Of a DNA stretch of 47,977 nt, positions 1 through 7,753 are shown in pieces. The position numbers and the translations under genes are program-made. The DNA lies in the NCBI GenBank assembly GCA_966128725.1, contig CBHYLN010000022.1:1-47977 (forward strand), given 5' to 3'. The notes under the pieces are model-generated. The model saw only the letters and a program-made list of their open reading frames with translations, did no database searches and was not told the DNA's origin. Position 1 is the stretch's first letter, and the number at the start of each line of letters is the position of its first letter. This stretch comes from JAFDZV01 sp966128725. GTDB lineage: Bacteria > Bacteroidota > Ignavibacteria > OLB7.

Positions 1-1
1 T

Positions 2-124
2 ACGGCGCAATTGAGCCTCCATCTCGTGGCTATGGAGCTGCAAATCGTGGCGCGCACGAGGCACGCCGATGTGGAGTTGATCGACCGCGAAACCGGAGCG
101 GTCTACAGGGAAAGTGCAGGGTAA
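2..124 (+). CDS. C-terminal end of an unidentified protein (5' truncated by window edge)
   Basis: An open frame enters from the left edge in frame 2 and stops with TAA at 122-124, giving 40 residues that end in DVELIDRETGAVYRESAG. The amino-acid mix looks like a genuine protein tail and the following 130 bases are non-coding, but no domain can be recognised from this piece. It lies upstream of, and on the same strand as, the SPFH gene; whether they share a transcript cannot be told. Confidence 0.5.
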   Translation, partial: TAQLSLHLVAMELQIVARTRHADVELIDRETGAVYRESAG

Positions 125-257
125 GGACATGGACTGACATTCGCATTCCTGCGCACGCCGTTCACCCCGTTCGTGTATTTTGCGCCACCAATCGGGTTGT
201 TGCCGAGCGCGCGGCCCGGGTTAACGCCTGCCCCCATTGTTTTGCGAAGGAGGGATC

Positions 258-1274
258 ATGCTCGGATTCCGCTTTATCAAGCTCCCGCCCACCATGCACG
301 TTATACAGTACCGCAAGGGGAAGGTTGTGCGCGAGGGGCCTGGTCTGGCGTTCTTCTTCTATGCGCCAACCACGTCGATTGTGGCTGTGCCAACCGGCAG
401 CAGCGACGCGCCGTTCATGTTCGACGAATCCACCGCCGACTTCCAGAACGTCAGCATCCAGGGGCAGGTTACCTATCGCATCATCAACGCGCAGGGGATT
501 GCCGGGCTGCTGAACTTCACGCTGGATCCGGTTACCGGGCAGTATCTCTCGGAGGACCCGCAGAAGCTGTCGCAGCGGATCATCAACACCATTCAGGTGC
601 TTACGCGGCAGGAGGTGCAGCGCCGCACGCTGCGCGATGTGTTGCGTGCCTCGGACGCGATTGTGGCGGCCGTGAGCGCGGGGATGACGGCCTCGGCCGA
701 TCTTGGCGCGCTGGGGCTGGAGATCCTGGGCATTTCGTTGCTGGCGATCAGGCCCACCCCCGAGACCGCTCGCGCACTGGAAGCCGATGCTCGCGAGCAG
801 ATACTGCGCGTGGCCGACGAGGCCATCTACGCGCGACGCAATTCGGCCGTGGAACAGGAGCGCGCCATTCGCGAGAACGAGTTGAACACCGAGATCGCCG
901 TGGAGAACAAGAAGCGGCAGATCCGTGAGGCACAGATGGATGCCGAGCGTTCGGTGCAGGGGAAGACACACGAGCTGGCCGATGCGGAGATGGCGTTCAA
1001 GATCGAGCAGGAGGAGAAGAACCGATCGTTGGTGGCGCTCTCGGCCGAGAACGCCAAGGCCGAGGCTCAGGCGCGCGCGTACGGCATTGCCGAGGTGATG
1101 AAGGCGCTCGACGGGGTGGATGCGCGTACGCTGCAGGTGCTGGCCAACATGGGCATGCAGCCGGAGCGTCTTGTGGCGCTTGCGTTTCAGGAGATTGCGG
1201 GCCGTGCCGATCAGATCGGCCAGCTTAACGTTTCGCCGGACCTGCTGCGCGAACTGCTTGCCAACAAGGGATAA
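258..1274 (+). CDS. SPFH/band-7 (prohibitin/stomatin-type) domain protein
   Basis: The 338-residue product begins MLGFRFIKLPPTMHVIQYRKG. The ATG at 258 is chosen because AAGGAGG lies just upstream (247-253); an earlier in-frame ATG at 237 has no such site. Residues about 10-190 look like an SPFH/band-7 domain (VVREGPGLAFFFYAPTTSIVAVP, then a beta-rich core including VSIQGQVTYRI). A charged, Ala/Glu-rich helical segment follows (about 190-290, with EQERAIRENELNTEIAVENKK and EQEEKNRSLVALSAENAKAEAQARA) of the kind that drives oligomerisation in this family. No strong N-terminal membrane helix is evident, so it may be peripheral. It is followed after 8 bases by an NAD-kinase-like gene, and the two are very probably co-transcribed. 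SPFH proteins organise membrane microdomains; the specific role here is unknown. Confidence 0.8.
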   Translation: MLGFRFIKLPPTMHVIQYRKGKVVREGPGLAFFFYAPTTSIVAVPTGSSDAPFMFDESTADFQNVSIQGQVTYRIINAQGIAGLLNFTLDPVTGQYLSEDPQKLSQRIINTIQVLTRQEVQRRTLRDVLRASDAIVAAVSAGMTASADLGALGLEILGISLLAIRPTPETARALEADAREQILRVADEAIYARRNSAVEQERAIRENELNTEIAVENKKRQIREAQMDAERSVQGKTHELADAEMAFKIEQEEKNRSLVALSAENAKAEAQARAYGIAEVMKALDGVDARTLQVLANMGMQPERLVALAFQEIAGRADQIGQLNVSPDLLRELLANKG

Positions 1275-1282
1275 GCAGGAGG

Positions 1283-2218
1283 ATGGAACGCCTTACCGAT
1301 AACAAGATCGTGCTGGTAACACGGCGCACGCGGCTGGACGATCTGGTCGCGCGTTTCAACACGGTGGCGCAGGCGCGATTCTATGTGGAGCATCTCGGCG
1401 CCGACTTTACCGACTACCAGCGCGAACACGAGCAATACCAGGCCGCATGCCAGGAGGCCGCGCGCGTGCTGGCAATGCTGGGGCGCGTGCAGCTTCTGGA
1501 GCGGCGGTATCTCCCGAATTTCATCTTCGGACCGGAGGACACCGTGGTGGTGCTGGGGCAGGATGGCCTTGTTGCCAACACGGTGAAGTATGCTCCGGGC
1601 CAGCCGATCATCGGCGTGAACCCGGATCGCTCGCGTTGGGATGGCGTGCTTGTGCCGTTCGTCGTGGCCGATCTGCGGGCCATCGTGACCGACGTGTTCG
1701 CGCGCCGGCGCCAGATGGGCGAGGTAACGATGGCCCAGGCCGAGCTGAACAATGGGCAGCGGCTGCTGGCGGTAAACGATCTGTTCATCGGCGTGCGTTC
1801 GCACTCCTCGGCACGGTATCGCATTTCCGTGGGCGATTCGGCCGAGCAACATTCGTCCAGCGGGATCATCGTGTCCACGGGCATCGGCTCCACGGGGTGG
1901 TTCAAAAGTCTGATGACCGGCGCGTTGGGCGTGGCCTCGGTGATCTGCAACGTGCAGTTGCCAACGTCGGTTTCCAGTATTCCGTGGGATGCCCCGTATC
2001 TGTGGTACACCGTTCGCGAGCCCTTCCCCAGCGTTGCGTCGGCGGCCACGCTGTTGTGCGGTTCGGTGAGCGCCGAAACTCCGTTGGTGGTGGTGTCGCA
2101 GATGGCGGAATCGGGTCTGATATTCAGCGACGGCATTGAAAGCGACTATCTGGAATTCACATCCGGGATGCAGGCGGTGATTCGTCCGTCCGAGATGCGC
2201 GGCCATCTGGTGGTGTAG
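1283..2218 (+). CDS. NAD kinase-like (ATP-NAD kinase fold) protein
   Basis: The product has 311 residues. AGGAGG ends right at the ATG, and the gene starts 8 bases after the SPFH gene. The layout matches ATP-NAD kinases: a beta-strand and glycine loop VVVLGQDGLVANTVKY (about residues 90-105), then PIIGVNPD, a middle LLAVNDLFIGV (position of the family's NE motif) and GIIVSTGIGSTGWFKSL (about 193-209), equivalent to the S-T-x-x-GST signature of NAD kinases. Key positions differ from housekeeping enzymes: GGDG is GQDG and NE is ND. It may therefore phosphorylate another nucleotide or bind one without catalysis. The N-terminal ~85 residues (LDDLVARFNTVAQARFYVEHLGADFTDY) form an extra helical region. 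Its partner is probably the SPFH protein encoded just upstream. Fold assignment is fairly sure; substrate is not. Confidence 0.65.
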   Translation: MERLTDNKIVLVTRRTRLDDLVARFNTVAQARFYVEHLGADFTDYQREHEQYQAACQEAARVLAMLGRVQLLERRYLPNFIFGPEDTVVVLGQDGLVANTVKYAPGQPIIGVNPDRSRWDGVLVPFVVADLRAIVTDVFARRRQMGEVTMAQAELNNGQRLLAVNDLFIGVRSHSSARYRISVGDSAEQHSSSGIIVSTGIGSTGWFKSLMTGALGVASVICNVQLPTSVSSIPWDAPYLWYTVREPFPSVASAATLLCGSVSAETPLVVVSQMAESGLIFSDGIESDYLEFTSGMQAVIRPSEMRGHLVV

Positions 2219-2562
2219 GTTGCGTCCCGCCGCATTATGCCGGGCGGGTGCGCCCGGGGATACGGCGCACGCTGGGATGCCCGCCACGAGAAGGGGCACG
2301 GGCTGCCGGGCTCAGGCCCGGGTGGCCGGCGTTTCGTGGAGCGTGGGATGCCATTGTTTGAGTGGGGGCTCTTCGCCAACACGCATGCGTGACATTCTCG
2401 GATCTTGATACGTCCCGATAACAACGATCACTCCATCGTATTGACGTGGCCTTTGGTCCGCGCGTGCGCGGTGATTGTTGCCATTGATCAGGCGAGCTTT
2501 TCGGCGGCCCTCCTGAACCCACATGTTATGCGCAGTATCCCACTGCGCAAGGAGTGAGTTTA
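2219..2562. other. Intergenic region, 344 bases
   Basis: No convincing gene. A short GC-rich hairpin (CCGGGC at 2306-2311 with GCCCGG at 2316-2321) lies about 90 bases after the NAD-kinase-like gene and could slow polymerase, but it has no T-run. The promoter of the surface protein that follows must lie here; I cannot point to it. Confidence 0.4.
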
Positions 2563-5500
2563 ATGGGAATTTGTCACGCTACGCTCTGCCTGTTCCGGCT
2601 GTCCCTGTGTGCGGCGGTATTGCTCTGCTGCGGCGTTGCGACGCCGGGTCTGCGAGCACAGACCTATTCCGACAATACCTTCAACAATGCCGACTGGGTA
2701 AGCATCGTGATGCCGTGCAGCGTTGGTGGCACCAGTGTGACGGCCGCGCAGGATGCGATACAGGGCAATCCGGCCAGTTCGCGCACCATCACGCACAACT
2801 ATCCCGGCGGTAATCCTGGCATTCTGGTTGCACACGTTCGTCAGGGTATGTCGTACGATCCGGCAACGCAGGGTGCCATCGCGTCGATCAACTATTCCTA
2901 CGATCTGCGCCACTACACCGGGCCGGCCATCTACGCGGTTGGGTATTCGCCGCTTCTGGTTCAGAACGGCTCGTATTATCGGCTGAACGCCGTTGATGCC
3001 GTGAACCCGAATGCCTGGACGCCGTTCTCCGGTACAAATCTCACCGCCGCGAACTTTGTGAAGATCTGCGGTGCCGCGACCGATCATCCAGACTTCTCCT
3101 GCCAGGGATCGCGCATCGAGTTCGGGTACGCAACCAACAACAGCGATCCGGTTGTGGGCCGGCCAACGCAGGCCCGCAGCAGTGGTATCGACAACTGGTC
3201 GATCACCGTTGTGCTGGCGAACACAATCGGAATCGATGCCCGTCCAAGGACGCCTATTTGTATCGGCGATACGGTGACGCTGATCGGTGTTGGCGGTGTG
3301 ACCTATCATTGGCGACCAACCGCGGGCCTGAGCTGTGTGGATTGTCCCGTCACAAAGGTTTCGCCCACCGTTACTACCACGTTTTATGTTGACGGCGTCG
3401 ATGCAAACGGCTGCAACGGCCGTGACTCGGTGGTGATTACCGTCAATCGGCCCCGCACGCCGGTTCGCACCAACGTGTCGGTCTGCACCGGCGATAACAT
3501 CATCCTTCCCAGCGATGCCAGCACCCAATACAAGTGGAGCCCATCTGCCGGGCTCAGTTGTGATACCTGTCGCAACCCCTTCACGCGCCCGACGGCCAAC
3601 AGCCTGTACACGGTAACGCTGAGGGATTTGAACGGCTGTATCACTACCGATACGGTGTATGTCACGTTACGGCCGAAGCCGGTTGTGACGCTCGCCGACA
3701 GCCTTTCGATATGCCTTGGGGATTCGGTGATGCTGAACGTTGCCGGGGCGGGTGCCGGCAGTGTGTATCGATGGACGCCCACGACAGGCCTTGGCTGCAC
3801 GGGATGTGCACGGCCCATGGCAAGCCCCGATAGCACCACGCTGTACCATGTTCGTGTTACCGAGATCGGTGGGTGTTTTGTCGACGATTCGGTGCTCGTG
3901 GTTGTGCGGCGACCACCAACGATACTGGTCCGCATTCCTCGTACTCTTGCGGCGCCGGCCGGAAGGTCGATCAACATTCCGGTGTTGATGGAAGGGCCTT
4001 TGGATACCGGGATGGTGGATGCATTCGATCTGCGCATGCAGTACGATCCCAAACTGTTGCGCGTTGATCGGATGGATCTGGCGGGCACGTTATGCGCCGG
4101 GTGGGCGGTTACGTCGCTTACGGTTGATCCGCTGGCCGGTTCCGCCGTGGCACGGCTTACAGCACCCAGTGGCGCGACCCTTGCCGGCGCCGGTTTGCTG
4201 GCGAATTTTGTTGGCACCACGTTCAGCAGTCTTCCGGATACAACGCCGCTTCCGGTAAGCATTTCCTTCCCTCGCAAGCATTGCCTGCTTACCACCACGG
4301 AACCCGGGTTGCTCCGCGTCTCGTGTCTGGCGGCGGCTGTAACGGCCGAACACGACACGGCAATTTGCGCGGGCGACAGTGTGAGGATTTCCGCCAGCGG
4401 CGGCGTGGCGTACCAATGGAGTCCGGCGGTGGGCCTGAGCTGCACCAACTGCGCCCAGCCGATGGCGGCTCCGTCGGTCTCGACAACGTACACGGTGGAC
4501 GCGGTTGATGTAAACGGCTGCCACGGGTTCGATTCTGTACGCATTACCGTGTATCCGATTCGGACCGCGACGCGCTCGGATTTCCGGCTGTGTAATGGCG
4601 ATACAGTGGTGCTTCCGTGCGGGGCCGGTATCAGTTATCGGTGGGCGCCCTCGGCCGGTCTGGATTGTGATACGTGCCGCAATCCCGTTGCGCGACCAAC
4701 GGCAACCACCATCTATACTGTTGTGGTGGATAACGGTGGGGGATGCCTGACCGTTGATACGGTTGGCGTGGTTGTCAACCAACCGCCGAAGGTAACGGTG
4801 ACCGGCAATGCCACGCTCTGCCTGGGAGACAGTACCGTGCTGACCGCTTCCGGTGGCAGTACGTACCAGTGGAGCCCGACGGCGGGCCTGAGTTGCACCG
4901 ATTGCGCCTCGCCGACGGCGGCGCCGCTGGCGACAACCACATATGTGGTGGATGTTGTCGATGCCAACGGCTGTCGTGGGTCGGGCTCGATCCAGGTAAC
5001 AGTTGCGCGGCCCCGCGCTGCAACCCGCGCCGATATTGCTCTCTGTGCCGGCGACAGCAGCGTGCTCCCGTGCGCGGCCGGCGTCAGCTATCGGTGGGCG
5101 CCTTCGGCCGGCCTGAGCTGCGACACGTGCCGAAATCCAATTGCCAATCCATCGGTCAGCACCGTGTACACGGTTGTGGTCAGCAATGGCGGCAGTTGCC
5201 TTACGGTTGATACCGTGTCGGTTGTGCGTTACGCTCCGGTCAGCATCAAGGCCTCGGACGACGCGGCGATCTGCCTTGGCGACACCACGGTGCTGAGTGC
5301 CGTGGGCGGCAATACGTATCAGTGGAGTCCGGCCACCGGCCTGTCGTGCGCTACGTGCAGTTCGCCGCTGGCGTATCCAACGGCTACTACGTTGTACCGC
5401 GTGCATGCCATTGATGCCAACGGTTGCACGGCCGATGATTCCGTGCTCGTGATGGTGAACACGCCGCCCACGATCACCGCGCGCATAGCCCGCGACCTGT

Positions 5501-6180
5501 TCGCGCGGCCGGGTGAACGACTGCGGTTCCCCGTGATGCTCGAAGGGCAGCCGGCGCCCGGTACCATCGATCAGTTCGATATCGGTGTTTCGTATTCGCC
5601 GGATCTGCTACGGGTGGACAGTCTGGTACTGGCCGGCTCGCTGTGCAACGGGTGGACGCTCAGCAACCTCCGTACCGATCGTGTCGCGGGCCGTACCGAT
5701 GCCCATCTTACGGCGCCGCCCGGTGGATCGCTTCAAGGCAATGGGCCACTGCTCTTTGTGTGGGCCACCGCGTATCTCGGTTCGGCCGATACCATGCAAC
5801 TGCCGTTGAGCTTTGCCACGCCCGGTGTGCGCTGCGTGATTCTGCGAACCGAGCCGGGCCTGCTGCGGCTCGACTCCATCTGTGGTCTTTCGTTCCGCTT
5901 GATCGAGTGGATCAAGGGCAGCTACTCGCTTGACGGCAATCATCCCAATCCGTTCAACCCTTCCACCACAATCACGTTCTCGCTGGGGCTGGATGGTCCT
6001 ACAACGCTTGATGTGTACAACGCCGCGGGCCGCAAGGTGGCAACGCTGGTGAATGCACATCTGGAGGCGGGGCGCTATCAGGTTGTCTGGGACGCATCGG
6101 AACAGCCGTCGGGTGTGTATTACTACCACGTACGCTCGGGGGCATGGAGCCGGCGCGCAACCATGGTGCTGATGAAATAG
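2563..6180 (+). CDS. Large T9SS surface protein with eight Ig/PKD-like repeats and two cohesin-like domains
   Basis: The 1205-residue product starts at ATG 2563, with AAGGAG at 2549-2554; a GTG at 2554 in the same frame overlaps that site and is rejected. A signal peptide covers about residues 1-32 (hydrophobic LFRLSLCAAVLLCCGVA). An N-terminal beta domain spans about 33-220. Eight repeats of about 70 residues follow, each with C-x-GD, Y-x-W-x-P-x-x-GL-x-C-x-x-C and a TTxYxVxxxDxxGC ending: three before and five after the first of two cohesin-like domains (about 455-585 and 967-1105; QYDPKLLRVDRMDLAGTLC and SYSPDLLRVDSLVLAGSLC). The last ~80 residues (NHPNPFNPSTTITFSLG ... GVYYYHVRSG) form a FlgD-like T9SS sorting domain. 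It is probably exported through Sec and T9SS and displayed on the surface, perhaps in adhesion. The regular cysteines suggest disulfides in every repeat. Confidence 0.85.
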   Translation: MGICHATLCLFRLSLCAAVLLCCGVATPGLRAQTYSDNTFNNADWVSIVMPCSVGGTSVTAAQDAIQGNPASSRTITHNYPGGNPGILVAHVRQGMSYDPATQGAIASINYSYDLRHYTGPAIYAVGYSPLLVQNGSYYRLNAVDAVNPNAWTPFSGTNLTAANFVKICGAATDHPDFSCQGSRIEFGYATNNSDPVVGRPTQARSSGIDNWSITVVLANTIGIDARPRTPICIGDTVTLIGVGGVTYHWRPTAGLSCVDCPVTKVSPTVTTTFYVDGVDANGCNGRDSVVITVNRPRTPVRTNVSVCTGDNIILPSDASTQYKWSPSAGLSCDTCRNPFTRPTANSLYTVTLRDLNGCITTDTVYVTLRPKPVVTLADSLSICLGDSVMLNVAGAGAGSVYRWTPTTGLGCTGCARPMASPDSTTLYHVRVTEIGGCFVDDSVLVVVRRPPTILVRIPRTLAAPAGRSINIPVLMEGPLDTGMVDAFDLRMQYDPKLLRVDRMDLAGTLCAGWAVTSLTVDPLAGSAVARLTAPSGATLAGAGLLANFVGTTFSSLPDTTPLPVSISFPRKHCLLTTTEPGLLRVSCLAAAVTAEHDTAICAGDSVRISASGGVAYQWSPAVGLSCTNCAQPMAAPSVSTTYTVDAVDVNGCHGFDSVRITVYPIRTATRSDFRLCNGDTVVLPCGAGISYRWAPSAGLDCDTCRNPVARPTATTIYTVVVDNGGGCLTVDTVGVVVNQPPKVTVTGNATLCLGDSTVLTASGGSTYQWSPTAGLSCTDCASPTAAPLATTTYVVDVVDANGCRGSGSIQVTVARPRAATRADIALCAGDSSVLPCAAGVSYRWAPSAGLSCDTCRNPIANPSVSTVYTVVVSNGGSCLTVDTVSVVRYAPVSIKASDDAAICLGDTTVLSAVGGNTYQWSPATGLSCATCSSPLAYPTATTLYRVHAIDANGCTADDSVLVMVNTPPTITARIARDLFARPGERLRFPVMLEGQPAPGTIDQFDIGVSYSPDLLRVDSLVLAGSLCNGWTLSNLRTDRVAGRTDAHLTAPPGGSLQGNGPLLFVWATAYLGSADTMQLPLSFATPGVRCVILRTEPGLLRLDSICGLSFRLIEWIKGSYSLDGNHPNPFNPSTTITFSLGLDGPTTLDVYNAAGRKVATLVNAHLEAGRYQVVWDASEQPSGVYYYHVRSGAWSRRATMVLMK

Positions 6181-6241
6181 CCGTCCCCCGGCTGGCCGCC
6201 GGCAACGGTGCTTCAGGTCACGACGACAGACGACGCTTGCA

Positions 6242-6268
6242 AGGCCCATCACTGGATGTGATGGGCCT
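6242..6268 (+). terminator. Probable transcription terminator after the surface protein gene
   Basis: Perfect 11-bp inverted repeat, AGGCCCATCAC and GTGATGGGCCT, with a 5-base loop, followed by GCTTCGTTTATT, a weak T-tract. It lies 62 bases after the stop codon. Confidence 0.6.
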
Positions 6269-6355
6269 GCTTCGTTTATTGGCGGCCGTGTTGTTCGTGG
6301 CATGTGTTGTGATTGGTCCGCGCCATCCACACGCATTGGCATGCCGCGCCGGGAG

Positions 6356-6371
6356 GTACATCATGATGTAC
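6356..6371. promoter_or_regulatory. Palindrome GTACATCATGATGTAC (candidate operator, copy 1)
   Basis: Perfect 16-base palindrome in the 360-base non-coding gap (6181-6540) before the toxin gene, 170 bases upstream of its proposed start. Near-identical copies occur at 13478-13493 and 29155-29170, all intergenic. Function inferred only from symmetry and recurrence. Confidence 0.35.
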
Positions 6372-6540
6372 TTGTACGGGCAGGCGCATGCGCCGTATGC
6401 TCCGCCACTCCGTGTGTCCGGCCATTGGCGGCATTGCCCGCGCCTGGTCTTCTGCCTGATGGCGATTGTGCCGTGCATGCGTTGAGGTGCGCGTGCGTAA
6501 CGGTGTTGCGCATGCCGCTTTGACTAACCGGACGCAGCCC

Positions 6541-7662
6541 ATGTCAGCACGTACACAGCCGACGACCGCACTACAATCCACAACACCGCACCGCGCGGAT
6601 ACAGCCCGACTTACCAACACCAATTCGCATGCGGATGCGCATCCCGCGCTTCGGTTGCAGCGTGCCGTTGGTAACCAGGCCGTGCAACGCCTGCTGAGGT
6701 CGGATGCCGGTCCTACCGAAGCCGAATACGTCGGCGCCGCGCCCGTGCAGGCCGGTGTGGCCGGGCGCGGGGCGCCCGCACGATCCGTAAACACCCGCGA
6801 AAGCATACAGCGGTCGGTTCCGCCGGGCACCGTGCAGCGGCAGTTTGTTACCCCGCTTGCTCCGGGCGGCGGGTTCGGCGGCGTGATGCAGCGCGACCGG
6901 CAGGCACCAACCGGGCCTGCCAGCACGGTGCGCAGGGCGCTTCCGCCGATCCTCCATTTCTATCACGGCACTCGGTGGAGCATCGCGCAGAACATTGGCC
7001 GTATCGAACATCGGGGGATCGGCGATTTCGGGCTGGGATTTTATACACACTTCGAACCCGAGAATGATCAGGCTGCAATGAACCGGGCAAGGGACCGCGG
7101 GCGGTGGGCGGCCAGCCAGCAACCGCAGGAACCGTATGCCGGCGTGCTCGACTTTCACGTGCCCTCGCAGGAGTATCAGCGGCTGCTGAACACACGGTCG
7201 CGGGCATTCCCGTTGCATGATGTGCGGCAGCCGGATTATGCCGATCGGCAGCGCGAATGGCTGGACTACGTAACCACGCACGGACGCGAGCCCGATCCCA
7301 GGCTGTTCTCGGACCAGCATACCGTTGAGCGGTGGAGGCATTTCGAGTTGCCCAGCCCGCAGATACCGCCACAGGCGCTTACGATCGGGCCGTTCTACAC
7401 GCCGTTGCCGGGCCTGCCGGGTCCCGAGCCGCCGCGATCAGCGTTCCAGCCGGCGGCGTTGGAGCGGGCGACCGACCCGAACCGACTTCAGCAGCAGGTA
7501 GTCTGGGCGAACGAGGGGCTTGATCTGCTGAATGCAAGCCGGCGTGATGTGCTTCAGTTCGATCGCAGAAGCGGTGAGCGTATCGATCCTCCGGTTCCCG
7601 CGACCGCGGCGCCGCCTCCGCAAAGCCAGGTGTATACATCGCAGAATCCGTCGGACCAGTAA
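6541..7662 (+). CDS. DUF3990 (ADP-ribosyltransferase-like) toxin with eCIS-effector motif
   Basis: The product has 373 residues from ATG 6541 (MSARTQPTTALQ); the frame stays open upstream to 6466 but that part looks non-coding. No clear ribosome site is seen. There is no signal peptide. Residues 39-52 read LQRAVGNQAVQRLL, the short motif common at the start of proteins encoded with extracellular contractile injection systems and DUF4157 proteins. After a Gly/Pro/Gln-rich linker, residues about 135-345 match the DUF3990 pattern: YHGT (141-144), GDFGLGFYTH (161-170), a beta-strand GVLDFHVPS, then WLDYV, a later IGPFYTPLPG and QQQVVWANEGLDLLN. DUF3990 proteins share the fold of ADP-ribosyltransferase toxins, so modification of a target-cell protein is the likely activity. 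No injection-system structural gene or immunity gene is in the window. The gene converges on the secreted-protein gene 7754-9490. Confidence 0.7.
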   Translation: MSARTQPTTALQSTTPHRADTARLTNTNSHADAHPALRLQRAVGNQAVQRLLRSDAGPTEAEYVGAAPVQAGVAGRGAPARSVNTRESIQRSVPPGTVQRQFVTPLAPGGGFGGVMQRDRQAPTGPASTVRRALPPILHFYHGTRWSIAQNIGRIEHRGIGDFGLGFYTHFEPENDQAAMNRARDRGRWAASQQPQEPYAGVLDFHVPSQEYQRLLNTRSRAFPLHDVRQPDYADRQREWLDYVTTHGREPDPRLFSDQHTVERWRHFELPSPQIPPQALTIGPFYTPLPGLPGPEPPRSAFQPAALERATDPNRLQQQVVWANEGLDLLNASRRDVLQFDRRSGERIDPPVPATAAPPPQSQVYTSQNPSDQ

Positions 7663-7667
7663 CAGCG

Positions 7668-7705
7668 GCGCCACGCCGCGTTCGTGGTTGAACGTGGCGT
7701 GGCGC
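7668..7705. terminator. Bidirectional terminator between convergent genes
   Basis: GCGCCACGCC (7668-7677) pairs with GGCGTGGCGC (7696-7705), extended inward by three further pairs around a 12-base loop. It lies between the stop codons of the toxin (plus) and the triple-domain secreted protein (minus). No long T-run on either side. Confidence 0.55.
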
Positions 7706-7753
7706 TCGATCATCAGGCCGTGCCCGGCGGGCGCGGCGATTTGTGTTGCTATG

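Noticed and set aside
237..257. Earlier ATG for the SPFH protein
   Set aside because: The sequence between 237 and 258 contains the ribosome-binding site of the later ATG.
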